Shown here: one piece after another, positions 45,401-57,400 of the stretch
Numbering within the stretch: the stretch's first letter is position 1
Layout of the letters: the number at the start of each line of letters is the position of its first letter
Origin: Asterias amurensis
Lineage: Eukaryota; Echinodermata; Asteroidea; Forcipulatida; Asteriidae
Length of the DNA: 64,000 bases
Assembly: GCF_032118995.1 (NCBI RefSeq)
Contig: NC_092666.1
Span: 9,808,501 to 9,872,500, forward strand
Direction of reading: 5' to 3'
Position numbers and translations under genes: made by a program
Notes under the pieces: generated by a model
Seen by the model: the letters and a program-made list of their open reading frames with translations, nothing else
What the model was told of the DNA's origin: nothing
The model's database searches: none

Positions 45401-48400
45401 GTCGAGAGTGTGGCCAATCGCAGACCAATTGGGTCTAAACGTGGGAGGATCTCCATGGGCGTGGTTTGGTCGGGGTGGGATCTCCCAGGTCGGGAAGCTG
45501 CATTCTCTCCCTTCGCTTATTTTGAACACTGTAAGCATAGCCGGGTCGAAGCCAACAATGAGCGGGGAAAAGTCAAAGTGGGAACGCCATTAGCGCACAA
45601 GCAGTGTGGCCGCATTGTGGTGAGATCGCAGCACTGTCGGCAACCATTTCGAATTAGAAAACTACTAGATCGGCATCTGTCTCAGGTGTAACTGTAGTGA
45701 CAGCGAGTCAGCAACAGTGTTGACATAGAAGCAGTACTTTTGTACAAAATAAATGCATTGAAATGAAAATGTTGCGTGCAGTCTTTAATTTGCATTATCG
45801 CTTGATTTTGACGGCGATTGTGTCCCGACTTGATACATTTTTGAGATCCCGGTGATCGGCATGGTCTTCGTAAGGTCGTAGGGTGTGTGAACGGGTATAA
45901 GCTAGGAGCCTCTTCAGACTGGTGACCATGTCCAAGGCTGGACTGCTTTTTATATCCTTGCTTGGTTGGTCATAGAGGGCTTGGTAGACATGATTTGGAC
46001 TAGTCATGAATTGTTATCCCAGTACATGCCCTGGATAAATAAACACTTCCTAGGTTTTGTTTACAAAGCTTGTCTGACTTAAATGAATATTTTTCTTAAC
46101 AAAAAGGATATTTTGAAGACATGCAAAGTAGCTCGCCAATGACGTCATCACTGTCCTAGGGTAGCCAATCAAAAGATGTCTTAATATCTGGCACAGTGTG
46201 TTGAACACCAATGGGAACTCGGCATCAGTTACCATGGTTACGGGTATCAAAACGCAAAAGTGTTGGGCATACATTGCATCGTCAGGTAGAACAAGAGACT
46301 AAATCAGAAAAAAAGTAAAATACCTAAAATTGAACTAATATTTAAACAAACAGTGTTCGATAGATGAAAATTTGCATCGGGATAATGAATATTAATTTTG
46401 GTTTTTAATTACCCGTATAAATATACACCAATGTGTGTAAGCACTGGGTACTCACTACTTTCCCGGGACGCTGCTTTGGAATTGCAAAGGTCGTGGGTTC
46501 TGTGATATTCTTTCACAGAGGTCAGGAAAATACTGACGGAGTATACAGTGCTTATACACACGTCAGGTACAACCAAAATTAAACAGTGTTCAGTTGGAAA
46601 TAATCAAATTTTAAAATGGTGATTAAAATCAAGTATGTACTGAGAAACAACATTTTTGAACACAGGCATGATAGTTGCCTTGGAAAAAAAAAAATAGGCA
46701 AGTTCTTTTTTTAGTACAAGGGTCGACCTACATGTACACATGATGTAGGCTCTAGTAGGACATAAAAAACCTTGATAATACTCCAAAAAGATGGCTCGCA
46801 CAAGTTTAAAAAGCACCAGAAATAAAAAAAAATTACAAAAGGCAGAAACAAATTTACTTTCTAGGCATTATTATCAATAACCCTTTTTTTTATTTTACCA
46901 AGGGCAACAAAAATCGGAGAAAAAACTAAAGCAGGAAGAAAATTATGTCTGTAACAGAGCATCTTCATGTCAGATATGACGCTGTTGAAAATCGAGAACA
47001 AAGTCTCTACAAAATCGAGACACAACGTTTTTTGCTCAAAATACTGTTTGCAATTTGTTAAAATTGGTTTTCAGAAAAATAAATATCCACAAACGTGTCT
47101 TCTGAATTGTTGATTTGACTTACCTCTCCATGTTCAATAATACTGGTAACGGCTCGTAGAACAGACAAAGCTATAGCGCCACCTGTAGTCCAGTCTTGAA
47201 CAGCATCTAGCAGAACGCTCATCAAGTTATGAATAAGCTGAAATAAATAACAAGAAATGTTTTTGAATTTTACAATTTTAGTTTGTATGGTTGGAGTTTT
47301 AGCACCGTTTAATACTTTCTAATTTTATATCGTTCATTTTATAAAATACAAATATGCTTTGTGATTCAAATTCTGGTAGAAGACAAATAACCATGTATTT
47401 TTGTTCTCCTTCTTCTCTACTTGCAAATGCAGACTTGCGAATAAACTGTATGACACTACATAGTTCAAGCTGAGCTCCTTTCCCAAATTATTCCGACTTG
47501 AAACCTGGTCCCAATTTCATAGAGCTGCTTAAGCACAAAATTTTGCTGAAGCAAAACAAAAAATCTTTGCTTAGTAAAATCAGATTATCGACCAAGAGTC
47601 CACTCAATTGTTATGCTAACTAAACAACAGCTAAACACCAGTCACAAGCAATGTATATGGCATGAAATTTTTGCCAGTCACATGTGAAAAATAAGCGAGC
47701 TATTTTTGCGCTGAAGCAATTTTTTTGCTATGAAATTGGCCCAAGCGAGGGTCACACTTTGACAAAGGTTTTCTAAACAAACATTGCCCAACCATCTTGT
47801 CTTGACTTTCACCTTTGAGACCTCGGTTCAAATCCCACTGGGGGCACTGTGTGGATTGGGTTTTCAGTTCCTACTTGATTGCGTGGGTTTTCCCTGGAAC
47901 AATTCTCAGGGGTTCTCCTCCCACATCTAAAACTGAAACTTCCTTCCTTATTTTCTCTCCATTTGGGCATTTGGGATTTAATTGGGGAATGTAGGCCTAT
48001 TTTTTTTCTTTTTTCTTGTAATGCTTTTCATTTTGCTGTTAAGCTCTTTGAGGAATGCCAATTCATACTGCGCCATATAAATACTGTTTTATTATTATTA
48101 TTATATTATTGGGCCCATGCCCAGGTAAAGTGATTACGTTTGCTTTTCTGAGAGTCCTTGGCTTCACAACCAGAATTAATAAATAAAATGAAATTAAAAA
48201 AAAGAAGTGATTTTTATATCGAACCTTGGGAGTAACTTCAGCCAAGGCTCCTTGTGACTCCTCCGATTCAATACTGCTTGGTAACAGTTGCCATGCCAAC
48301 AAGGCTCCACGGAGGTTCTTATGACTAGCATCGTCATCTTTACTGGGTGCCTAGACAACCGGAAACAAAGAAGACCAAAAGTCAATACAAAAAACTTATT

Positions 48401-51400
48401 CCACAAACTGTTTCCCTCATGTTTCGACCCTAGCAGAATTTAGCCTCTGCATTTTAAAATGTATAAATTTGTTTTAATGAGATATCGCCCAACTCACGAG
48501 GACGGACAGCCACTTCAAGGTGAGGGCTACACTTAAAGGCAGTGGACACTATTGGTAATTACTCAAAATAATTATTATCATAAAACCCTACTTGGTAACG
48601 AGTAATGGGGAGAGGTTGATAGTATAAAACATTGTGTGAAACGGCTCCCTCTGAAGTGACGTAGTTTTCGAGAAAGAAGCAATTTTCCACGAATTGGATT
48701 TGGAGACCTGAAGTTTAGAGATTGAGGTCTCGAAATCAAGCATCTGAAAGCACACAACTTGTGTGATAAGGGTGTTTTCTCTTTCATTATTATCTCGCAA
48801 CTTTGACGACCAATTGAGCTCAAATTTTCACAGGTTTGTTCTTTTATGCATATGTTAAGATACACCAAGTGAGAAGACTAGTCTTTGACAATTACCAATA
48901 GTGTCCAATGCCTTTAACTGACTTCTGCTATCGACCCAAATCAACTGGCACCAGAGGCACATTGCCACCTGTACTCCTGTGGCTGAAACAGGGTTACCCT
49001 ACCCCAGTCATAGTCCGTTAGGATGTACGCATGCGCTCTTTTGAACAATTGAATTCACCATTTTCTTATTATTTGAGTCCCACACGACAAAGTGTAATGA
49101 TTATAGCGCAGGCCTTAGATGAGATTGGGCTACGAAGAGCCCTTGTTTTTCAGGCCCACTTGCAACAGTCCTTCTGAATCCTTCTCTTTGACAAATGGAT
49201 ATTTGTCTCCGATCACTGTAAGAGTGGAAACTTGACAAAAAAATTTGAAAAACTTACTGTATCTTTTAATAGATCACTTAAAGACATCTGCAGCTGGACC
49301 ATATCCATTGTCCCAACAATTCTTTCAAAAGTAGTCTGAAACTCTGAAGAACAAAAAAATAAATAAATAAACGAATGTTATTATTTGGAGATGTTTATTT
49401 AATAATAATAATAACTTTCGATTTATATAGCGCCTAATAACTAACACTTAATTCTCTAAGCGCTTTACATTAGTGCCCTGGTCATAGGGCCAATAACATC
49501 CCTTTTTAATGTTTCTCAGCTCCCTTGGGAGTATACAACCTGGGCAACAGTTTATATCGCTCCAAAGGCTTTTTCATTCACAATATCAACCTCTACCCTC
49601 GCAGGTACCCATTTATTCCCCTGGGTGAAGAGAAGCAATTATAGTAAAGTATCTTGCTCAAGGACACAAGTGTCACGACCGGGATTCGAACCCACACTCC
49701 GGTGAAAACGCACCAGAACTTGAATTCGATGCTCTTAACCACTCGGCCATGACACTCTAAAAGCAGTTCTTGCTTAATGGCATTTGGTAAGGTTGGATTG
49801 CTAAAGCAAACGGCTCTTTGTGGCGTGTCATGGCCGAGCGGTTAAGAGCACTGGATTCAAGCTCTGGTGTTTGATCGGCAGAGTGTGGGTTCGTGACACT
49901 TCCGCTATGCAAAATTGGGGAGGTAGTACTTTCTGCTCTACCGGTCAGGCTTCAGATTGATGATACTCAAGCCTACATCCGTATGGACTGTAAAAAGGGA
50001 AACCCTGTTTCAGCCCTAGAAGTAGGTGGCAACGGCCTCTGGAAAAAAATAATTGTAGCCCACACCTTTAAGTGGCCTTCAGGCCTTGTGTGTCTGGCGA
50101 CTTGCAAAAAAAATAAAAATTTAAATGTCATAGGTTCAAATTCCACTGTGGATTTTTTGCCTTTGGATTTTTCCCCCCCCAAAGAACTCAGGAAGGTATC
50201 AAACGTACACAGTGTCAGCCAGGTTCATACTTCCTGCCAATGCAATTGCAATACAAATTTTGACATCACTAAATAACTTGCAACGCATAATTCGTAGCAG
50301 TTGAAATGCGCTCAATACCTGCGAAACATTCGCTGAGAAAACTGATGTCAAAACTAATTTCGCATTCGCAAGAAGAATGAAACGGGCTTCCTACACAGTT
50401 AAAACATATTATAAAAGTCACTTACCATTTCTCATTTCCTCCGTCCATTCGTCCCTGGTACCCATCAGCGATATCAAAGCCAGCCACATCGAACTGGTGT
50501 CCATGCCACTCGTGCTCACACTACAATGTCGACCAATGAAAATAGAGCTCGTTTGCATAAACGTAAGGCAGCAACCAATCATCGGACAGCTCTTATCGTC
50601 AGCTGATGTGAAATAATAAGAGATTTCTGACAACAATAAGTTGATAAGATTCCTCCATTGTTTGGCTGTGACTGTCACCACGGAGACGTTCGTTTCCATG
50701 GCGTCAGAGTCATCTTTAGAACTCTCAGCCGATGTTTCAAAACTAATCTTAGTGAAACGGAGGGCGAACTTTACAAGTCCTGTCGCAACTTTCGTCATGT
50801 GGTGAAACAAACGTGGACTCTTTCTCGAGCATTCAACGTATTTCATGACAGCGCTGAGTGCATTAATGATCCCTGGTATCCTGTCTTCGACCGACTCGCT
50901 GGTTTGGGATATGAGCGATCCCCTGTTGCCGGCTAAAATTGCATTGAGGAGTGTCGTGCAGGTAGTTAAGAGTGGAATGCTTTGAGTCAGGAGGTCGTTG
51001 GGATTCTTAGACTTGGTCAGATGCTTGACGAGTTCACTCAACCTGGATTCCACCTGAAATTCAAACAAAAACAAATTCTTTATACCAAATACAGAGTAGG
51101 CAATCCAGCTAGCGTGTGGCCTCATTCCTCCAATATCATCTTCCCTTATGTCACTCCACAGGGGTTCCAAGGGTAATCGATCTTGCCTCACCATTTTTCT
51201 GAACATGCCATGCTTGCTCATTACCCCTCGAGTCAGTTCGTTAAAATTGTGCTGGAATCTTGCACTTTAGGCTTTTGGCCGATCCACTCCATGCGTCTTC
51301 TCAAGTATGGTAACCCGCAAAAGAGGCACTGTGTCAACGAGCAACTGGTCCCCTCTCATTCTTCATTGATCTTTGATCTTTTTTCACAGGACTCGGGAAA

Positions 51401-54400
51401 GTACTGAGTATACAGTGCTAACACACATCAGTGAATGGGGAAAAAAACCAAAAAAACAATAATAATAATAATGTTCTTTATCACCGATGCAAATTTAACA
51501 TCTCTTATATCGTTGCGGTACCCGCTGCCAAAACATAGGATTCGAACTGCCTCTAGCTACCGGACAACCTCGGTAGTCTGGTTGGTAAGACACTGCTCTA
51601 GAATTGCAACGGTCGTGGGTTCGAAATCCCACTCGAGGAACATGCCTGTGATATTTTTTCACAGGACTCGGGAAAGTACTGAGTATACAGTGCTAACACA
51701 CATCGGTGTATAGGTAAAACGTCCCCCCTGCCCATTGTAGCGGGCTGGGGATTTTGTTTTGTAAATTCAGGAACAATAAACAGACAAGCCAGTCCAAAGA
51801 ATTTTAATCAGTACATTGGTGCTTTAACTGGCATCAAGTCAGTGAACCTGTTACTTGGAAGAAAAAAAATGCCTTCATAATTTTAAACTTGAACAAAAAA
51901 ATAAAAAAATTAAAGGAATGCATGAAACAATATATATATACCATAATGCAATAGTCACTGGCAGCAGCTTCCTGATTGGTCATATGCATGACTCTTTTCA
52001 GCCAATAGGTGAGCAGTTCTTCGGTGACATCATTCAAGTCTCCGGAGCTCTGTTCTGTTTGCGTCGTACTCTTTTGGAACATCTACAAGATGACATAAAG
52101 AAGGGTTTGCTAAGATTTGAAAAGAATACAACATAATAAAGTCGCGTCCCTATAAGATGATCCCCTGCATGGCTGCCTCTTACCAGCTTGTAGCGTAAAC
52201 TTGGGTGTGACTACTGGTTATACAGCAGTTAAAGTTGTATGGCTTCTGACTGGCACCCCAAACAAAGATATTGACAAAATAGGGAGACTGCCAATATAGG
52301 GCTAGTTAGCTCAGTTGGTAGAGTGCCGGAGTTAATCCGGAGGTCGTTGGTTCAAATCTTAGTAAAATGATGTGTTGCAATGCTGTGCCTTCAATGCCCA
52401 TCATTTCTTACTCTTAAAGACACTGGACACTATTGGTGATTGTCAAAGACCAGTCTTCCCACAATGTTTTATACTACCAACCTTTCCCCATTACCCGTCA
52501 CCAAGTAAGGTTTTATGCTAATCATTATTTTGAGTAATTACTAATGGTGTCCACTGCCTTTAAAGATGAACAAAACATGTTTGTGTTTGTAATAATTTAA
52601 AAGGACAATTTTGGCAAAACAAAGGGGGCCTATAAACCTACCTGATTGTCAGCTTGAAGAAACAACTTGGTGATTTCAGTCGCAATTATTAATGCATCAA
52701 TACTGTGCAGGAATTCAACCTTTCCAATCCCTTTCAAGATCGCCGCTTCCACTTGTCTGCATAACAGCAGTGTCTTTCCAAACTCAAGGATGTCTTGTGA
52801 TTTCTTCGGAGGTTTATAACCGATGGTTAGGTCAACAAAGAGCAATCCCAGCATGCATCGGGCTACGTTGCTAGGCAACAGGTGGTGGAGAGGTAAGAAC
52901 TGAAAGATCTGTTGATTTGAGAGGGAACAAGATAATTTTTCGGAGAGTTACTCTTTATGGTTGCATTCAATTAGCTTACACGTTTAAAGCCATTGGACAC
53001 TTTTGGTAAACAGTATTTTCCAAAGACCCACACTTCGTGTATCACAACTAATATGTAAAATAACAAACCTGTGAAAATTTAGGCTCAATCGGTCATCGGA
53101 GTCGGGAGAAAATAACAGGAAAACCCACCCTTGTACAACCGGACGTTTCGCCGTGTCCTTGACATGTGTTTAAAATAAATCCGTAATTCTCGACATCGAG
53201 AATTGATATTGTTTTAATGTTTTCTCAAAAAGTAAAGCATTTCATGAAATAATATTTCAAGAGAAGTCTTTCATCATTACCTTCTGTAAACCCTGTAAGT
53301 TATTTGTAAATCTGTGAACTTTTATTTTTTTTTCTGTACCAAAAGGGTCCAAGGGCTTTAAAGGGTTTGGGTACTTTTTGTAGGATGCAAAACACAATGT
53401 CCACAGATTTTCTTGAAGATAACGATGGTAAAAAGATTCCCTTAAAGGTACTGTACACTTTTTGTAGTTGTCAAAGACCAGTCTTCTCACTTGGTGTACC
53501 CCATCATCAGCATAAAATAACTTATGTGAACATTTGAGCTCAGTTGGTCATCGAAGTTGCGAGAAAATTATAAAAGAAAAAACACCCTTGTTGGACGAAT
53601 TTGTGTGCTTTCAGATAGGAAAAAAAGACTTCTAGTCTTTTATTATTTTAGTGAGAAATTACCTCTTTCTCAAAAACTATGTTACTTCAGAGGGAGTCGT
53701 TTCCCACAATGTTTTATACTATCAACAGCTCTCCAATGCTCGTTACCAAGTCAGTTTTTAAGTTAATATTTGTTTTGAGTAATGACCAAACGTGTACCTT
53801 CCCTTTAATAAATACCAGTAAAAAATGTTGTACATGCTAAAATAGTGTTTGTCTCCCAAGACAAAAAAAACTACAGCACCTCAGCAAGTAATACTTTAAG
53901 GGAAGCTTGCTACCACCATTATCTTCAAACTGTGTAAGTTTTGTGTGTTACAAAAAGTACCCAAATCCTTTAAGTAAAACCCTAACGAGAGCATTTGATT
54001 AGCCATCACATGACACTTGTATCTGCCCCAGTTCAGCCACCACTGCCCCAGCTCGCAAGCGGGTCTCTGGTGGATGCCCGGCTGTAATGAAGTAGTTTTT
54101 GGCAGCAGGCATTCCATACAAGGGAAAAGTTGAATTCGACGCTACACTGTAAACAAACACAGGGACAAGGACCTTGAACTTCGCTATTGAGAGAAAATGT
54201 CAATTTGTTTCGGAGCCTTGCAGAGGGCATCACAGCAAAAGCTCAGGGCACCACATCAATTGCTGTGGGTGCCAGGGTTGATTCGAGGCCTAGTGACATT
54301 GACTTCCAAAATAGCACAATCAAGATTATTGTGATGAGGTGAAGTTGGATCAATAGACCTTATGTTTGCAACATCCAGCTGCCATCTTAAAGGGAAGGTA

Positions 54401-57400
54401 CACATTTGGTTATTACTCATTCGTAGTACATGTATTACAAATTCGTCCTAACAAGACTTTTCTTTCTGTCATCATTTTCTCCAAACTCCGATGACCAATT
54501 GAGCTCAAATTTTCACAAGTTTGTTATTTTATGCATATGTTGAGACACATCAAGTGAGAACACTGGTCTTTGACAATTACCAATAGTGTATCTTCCCTTC
54601 AAGAGGTTAAACGATGATGAAACGAAAAACAGATTTTGTAAGCGAGGCGCACTGGATTGGAGCATGAAAAACCTCTAGGCCTGGGGCCCTAACAACATCA
54701 TGAGCATAAGGTATATAGCATTACTGTAGAAACTTTCATAAATCAAATAATCAAGCTTCATATACCAGTTTGTTCAATCCATGTCTCGGTACATGAAGGA
54801 ATTTACCTTAAGTGTTCCATAAAGCGATGTCAAGGTCTTCAACCCAACAGAGCGAACTTTCTTCTTAGCGGCAGAACGATCGCTCAGAAGTCGGTTGAAA
54901 TCCATGGCAACATCTTCAAGACGTCTAGACACATCATCGTCTTCGCAGGAGTCTGAACTCTCTACTTGACTCAGTCTTTGGATGAAGTCCCTTTCTTGTG
55001 GTGAGAAAGAGCTGTATATAAAAGGAAAAGAACCGATTGTTTTACTCAGGGAATAAAAGAGTGGTACGAGTTCTTTAACGTTCGTTTAAAACCTTGCAGG
55101 GTCACGGCTGTTCGATAAAGGACCTCGCCGCAGATTACCAGTATATCTATTGCATTTTGCATAAATAAGAGCCAAGCGTAAAGCTTGCGTGCCATGCCTT
55201 TGTTTCCACATTTCTAGCCGTGTTTTTAACACATCTAAACACCCCCGCGTGACGAGCTCTCCACCAATAGGAATAGCGAAAGCATCTTGGGTATTTATGA
55301 ATCCTATATAAAACAGATTTTTATCTAGATACAACAAAACTAACACATGAACATTTCATTTCAAAATGGTGCTGTGTTTTTGAGATATCGTCGAAAATCA
55401 GGAGTGATAATTTCCACATGGGAAGATTAATCCGTAATTGGAATGAGACGTTACAGTCAGTAAAGCCTGGACGTTTTGTAGAAACACACGCCCTCAACCC
55501 TTCAGCAATACTGTTGATACATGTACATTGATTAGAATTGAACAAAGCCTGGAACGTTAATAGAACAAAAAAGTGAGAAGTAGATGTGACCTCCAACTGA
55601 CCTTGCTGACCTCGTGACCTCAGAGAGTTTATTCAAGACACAGTGCACCAGTGCAGTTTGTAGCCTCCTAGACTCCATACAAAACTCACTGCTCACAAAT
55701 TGTTCGCATACTCTGTACATTACTGCATCTTCCCCTGGGCCCTCTTCTAGTAACTGCTTGTCTGAGAGACTACACCTTGACACAAGTATCTCACAGAGGA
55801 GACTAATTAGCTTAGCGAGATGTTGGGACGGAAGATATGGTAGGAGAATTGGAAGGTGTTCTAAGAGAATCGGCAGCAGGTTCCTGGAGCTGCCAGGCTG
55901 CGAAGAGAAAACAATTGAGTTTAATTATTTGTTTCTAAAAAATATACATTTTGGGGGTTGAACAAAGAATTGACTAGAGTGGGATTCGAACCAACGACCT
56001 CTGGATTTACGTGCCGGTGCTCTACCAACTGAGCTATCTAGCCCTATGTTGGAGGTCGTTGGTTCGAATCCTACTCAAGTCAATTCTTTGTTCAACTCCC
56101 AAAATAATTTCAAAATTTACCCAGTCAGTTTCCCTTGTGGTTTATATTCATAAAAAAATATTTTCTTTCTACTGAGGGAGAGCTGGACACTTAGTAACGA
56201 GCAATGGAGAGCTGTTGATAGTTTAAAATATTGTGAGAAACGACTCCCTCTGAAGTAACATAGTTTTTTTCAGAAGTCCTTTCTCACTTAAATATTTTAA
56301 TTTTATTCGAGACCTCAGCTGTGGTTCTCAATTCAAGGCATCTGAAAGCACACAACTTGTGCCTAAATTCACACTTGGAAGATGTTGGTGTTTCTCTTGA
56401 AACTGAACACAGTTGTAATCATAGATATAGAATTAACTAGATTGGCCGCTCGTACATACGGGGGTTCTGGCACTGGGGCAGCCATTAGCCCATCTCCAAT
56501 GTTCATGCAAACCAGCACGTGACTTTTAGCACGTCCATGGTGGTTTAAGGCCTATCTCCCATGTTCATTTTCAGTGCGTTAAAACCAGCACGTGACTTTT
56601 TAGCGCGTCCAAGAAGAACCAGGAATGGTTGTGTACGGCTTGGCTGATCTAGGTATTATTTTCTATATCTATGAGTTGTAATCTATAGACTCACCTCCAT
56701 GTCGGTAACTTTGTTACAAACTTCTAAGGTCATATTAGTGAGACTCTGTTGAACAGAGTCAACCTTACTGTGCAGAATCAAGGCTCTGATCTGCTGTATC
56801 ACAAGAGATATCTGTGAAAATACAAAAGAAATAACAGTTCCATAAATGTAAATCATTGTTAAAGTCTGGCATAATATATAACAGAGTTGTAATGACATAC
56901 AAATACCTTACAGGCACTGGACACTATTGATAATTACTCAAAATATACATGTATATATTATTATAAAGAATTACTTGGAAACGAGCAACGGGGAGCTGTT
57001 GAAAGTATAAAACATTGTGAGAAACGACTCCCTCTGAAGTAATGTAGTTTTCTGAGAAAGAGGTAATTTCTCACCAAAATATTTTAATCTTCAGGCCTGC
57101 AGCATTTCTCAGGCATCTGAAAGCACACACATTTGTGCACAAGGGTATGTTTTCTTTCTGTATTAATGTCTTGCAACTTCAATGACCAATTGAGCCCAAA
57201 TTTCAACAAGCTTGTTATTTTATGCATATGTTGGGATACACCAAGTGAGAATACTGGTCTATGACATTTGCCAAAGGTGTACCGTGCCATTAAATTGTTT
57301 CGTCAGCTGTATCTTCAACTACAAATTTAACAAAAGACGATCATTACTGAAGAAAACAACAAACTTACCTGCAGTTGCACGATGTTCTCTTTGTCGCAGA

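Noticed and set aside
49826-49900. Possible tRNA-Leu gene
   Set aside because: T arm disrupted; followed by SINE body text shared with other loci.
50658-50936. 92-residue plus-strand open frame
   Set aside because: Antisense shadow of the large URB2 exon.
55977-56045. Possible minus-strand tRNA gene
   Set aside because: Boxes A and B are good but the anticodon stem does not pair and the sequence continues as an inverted SINE pair.
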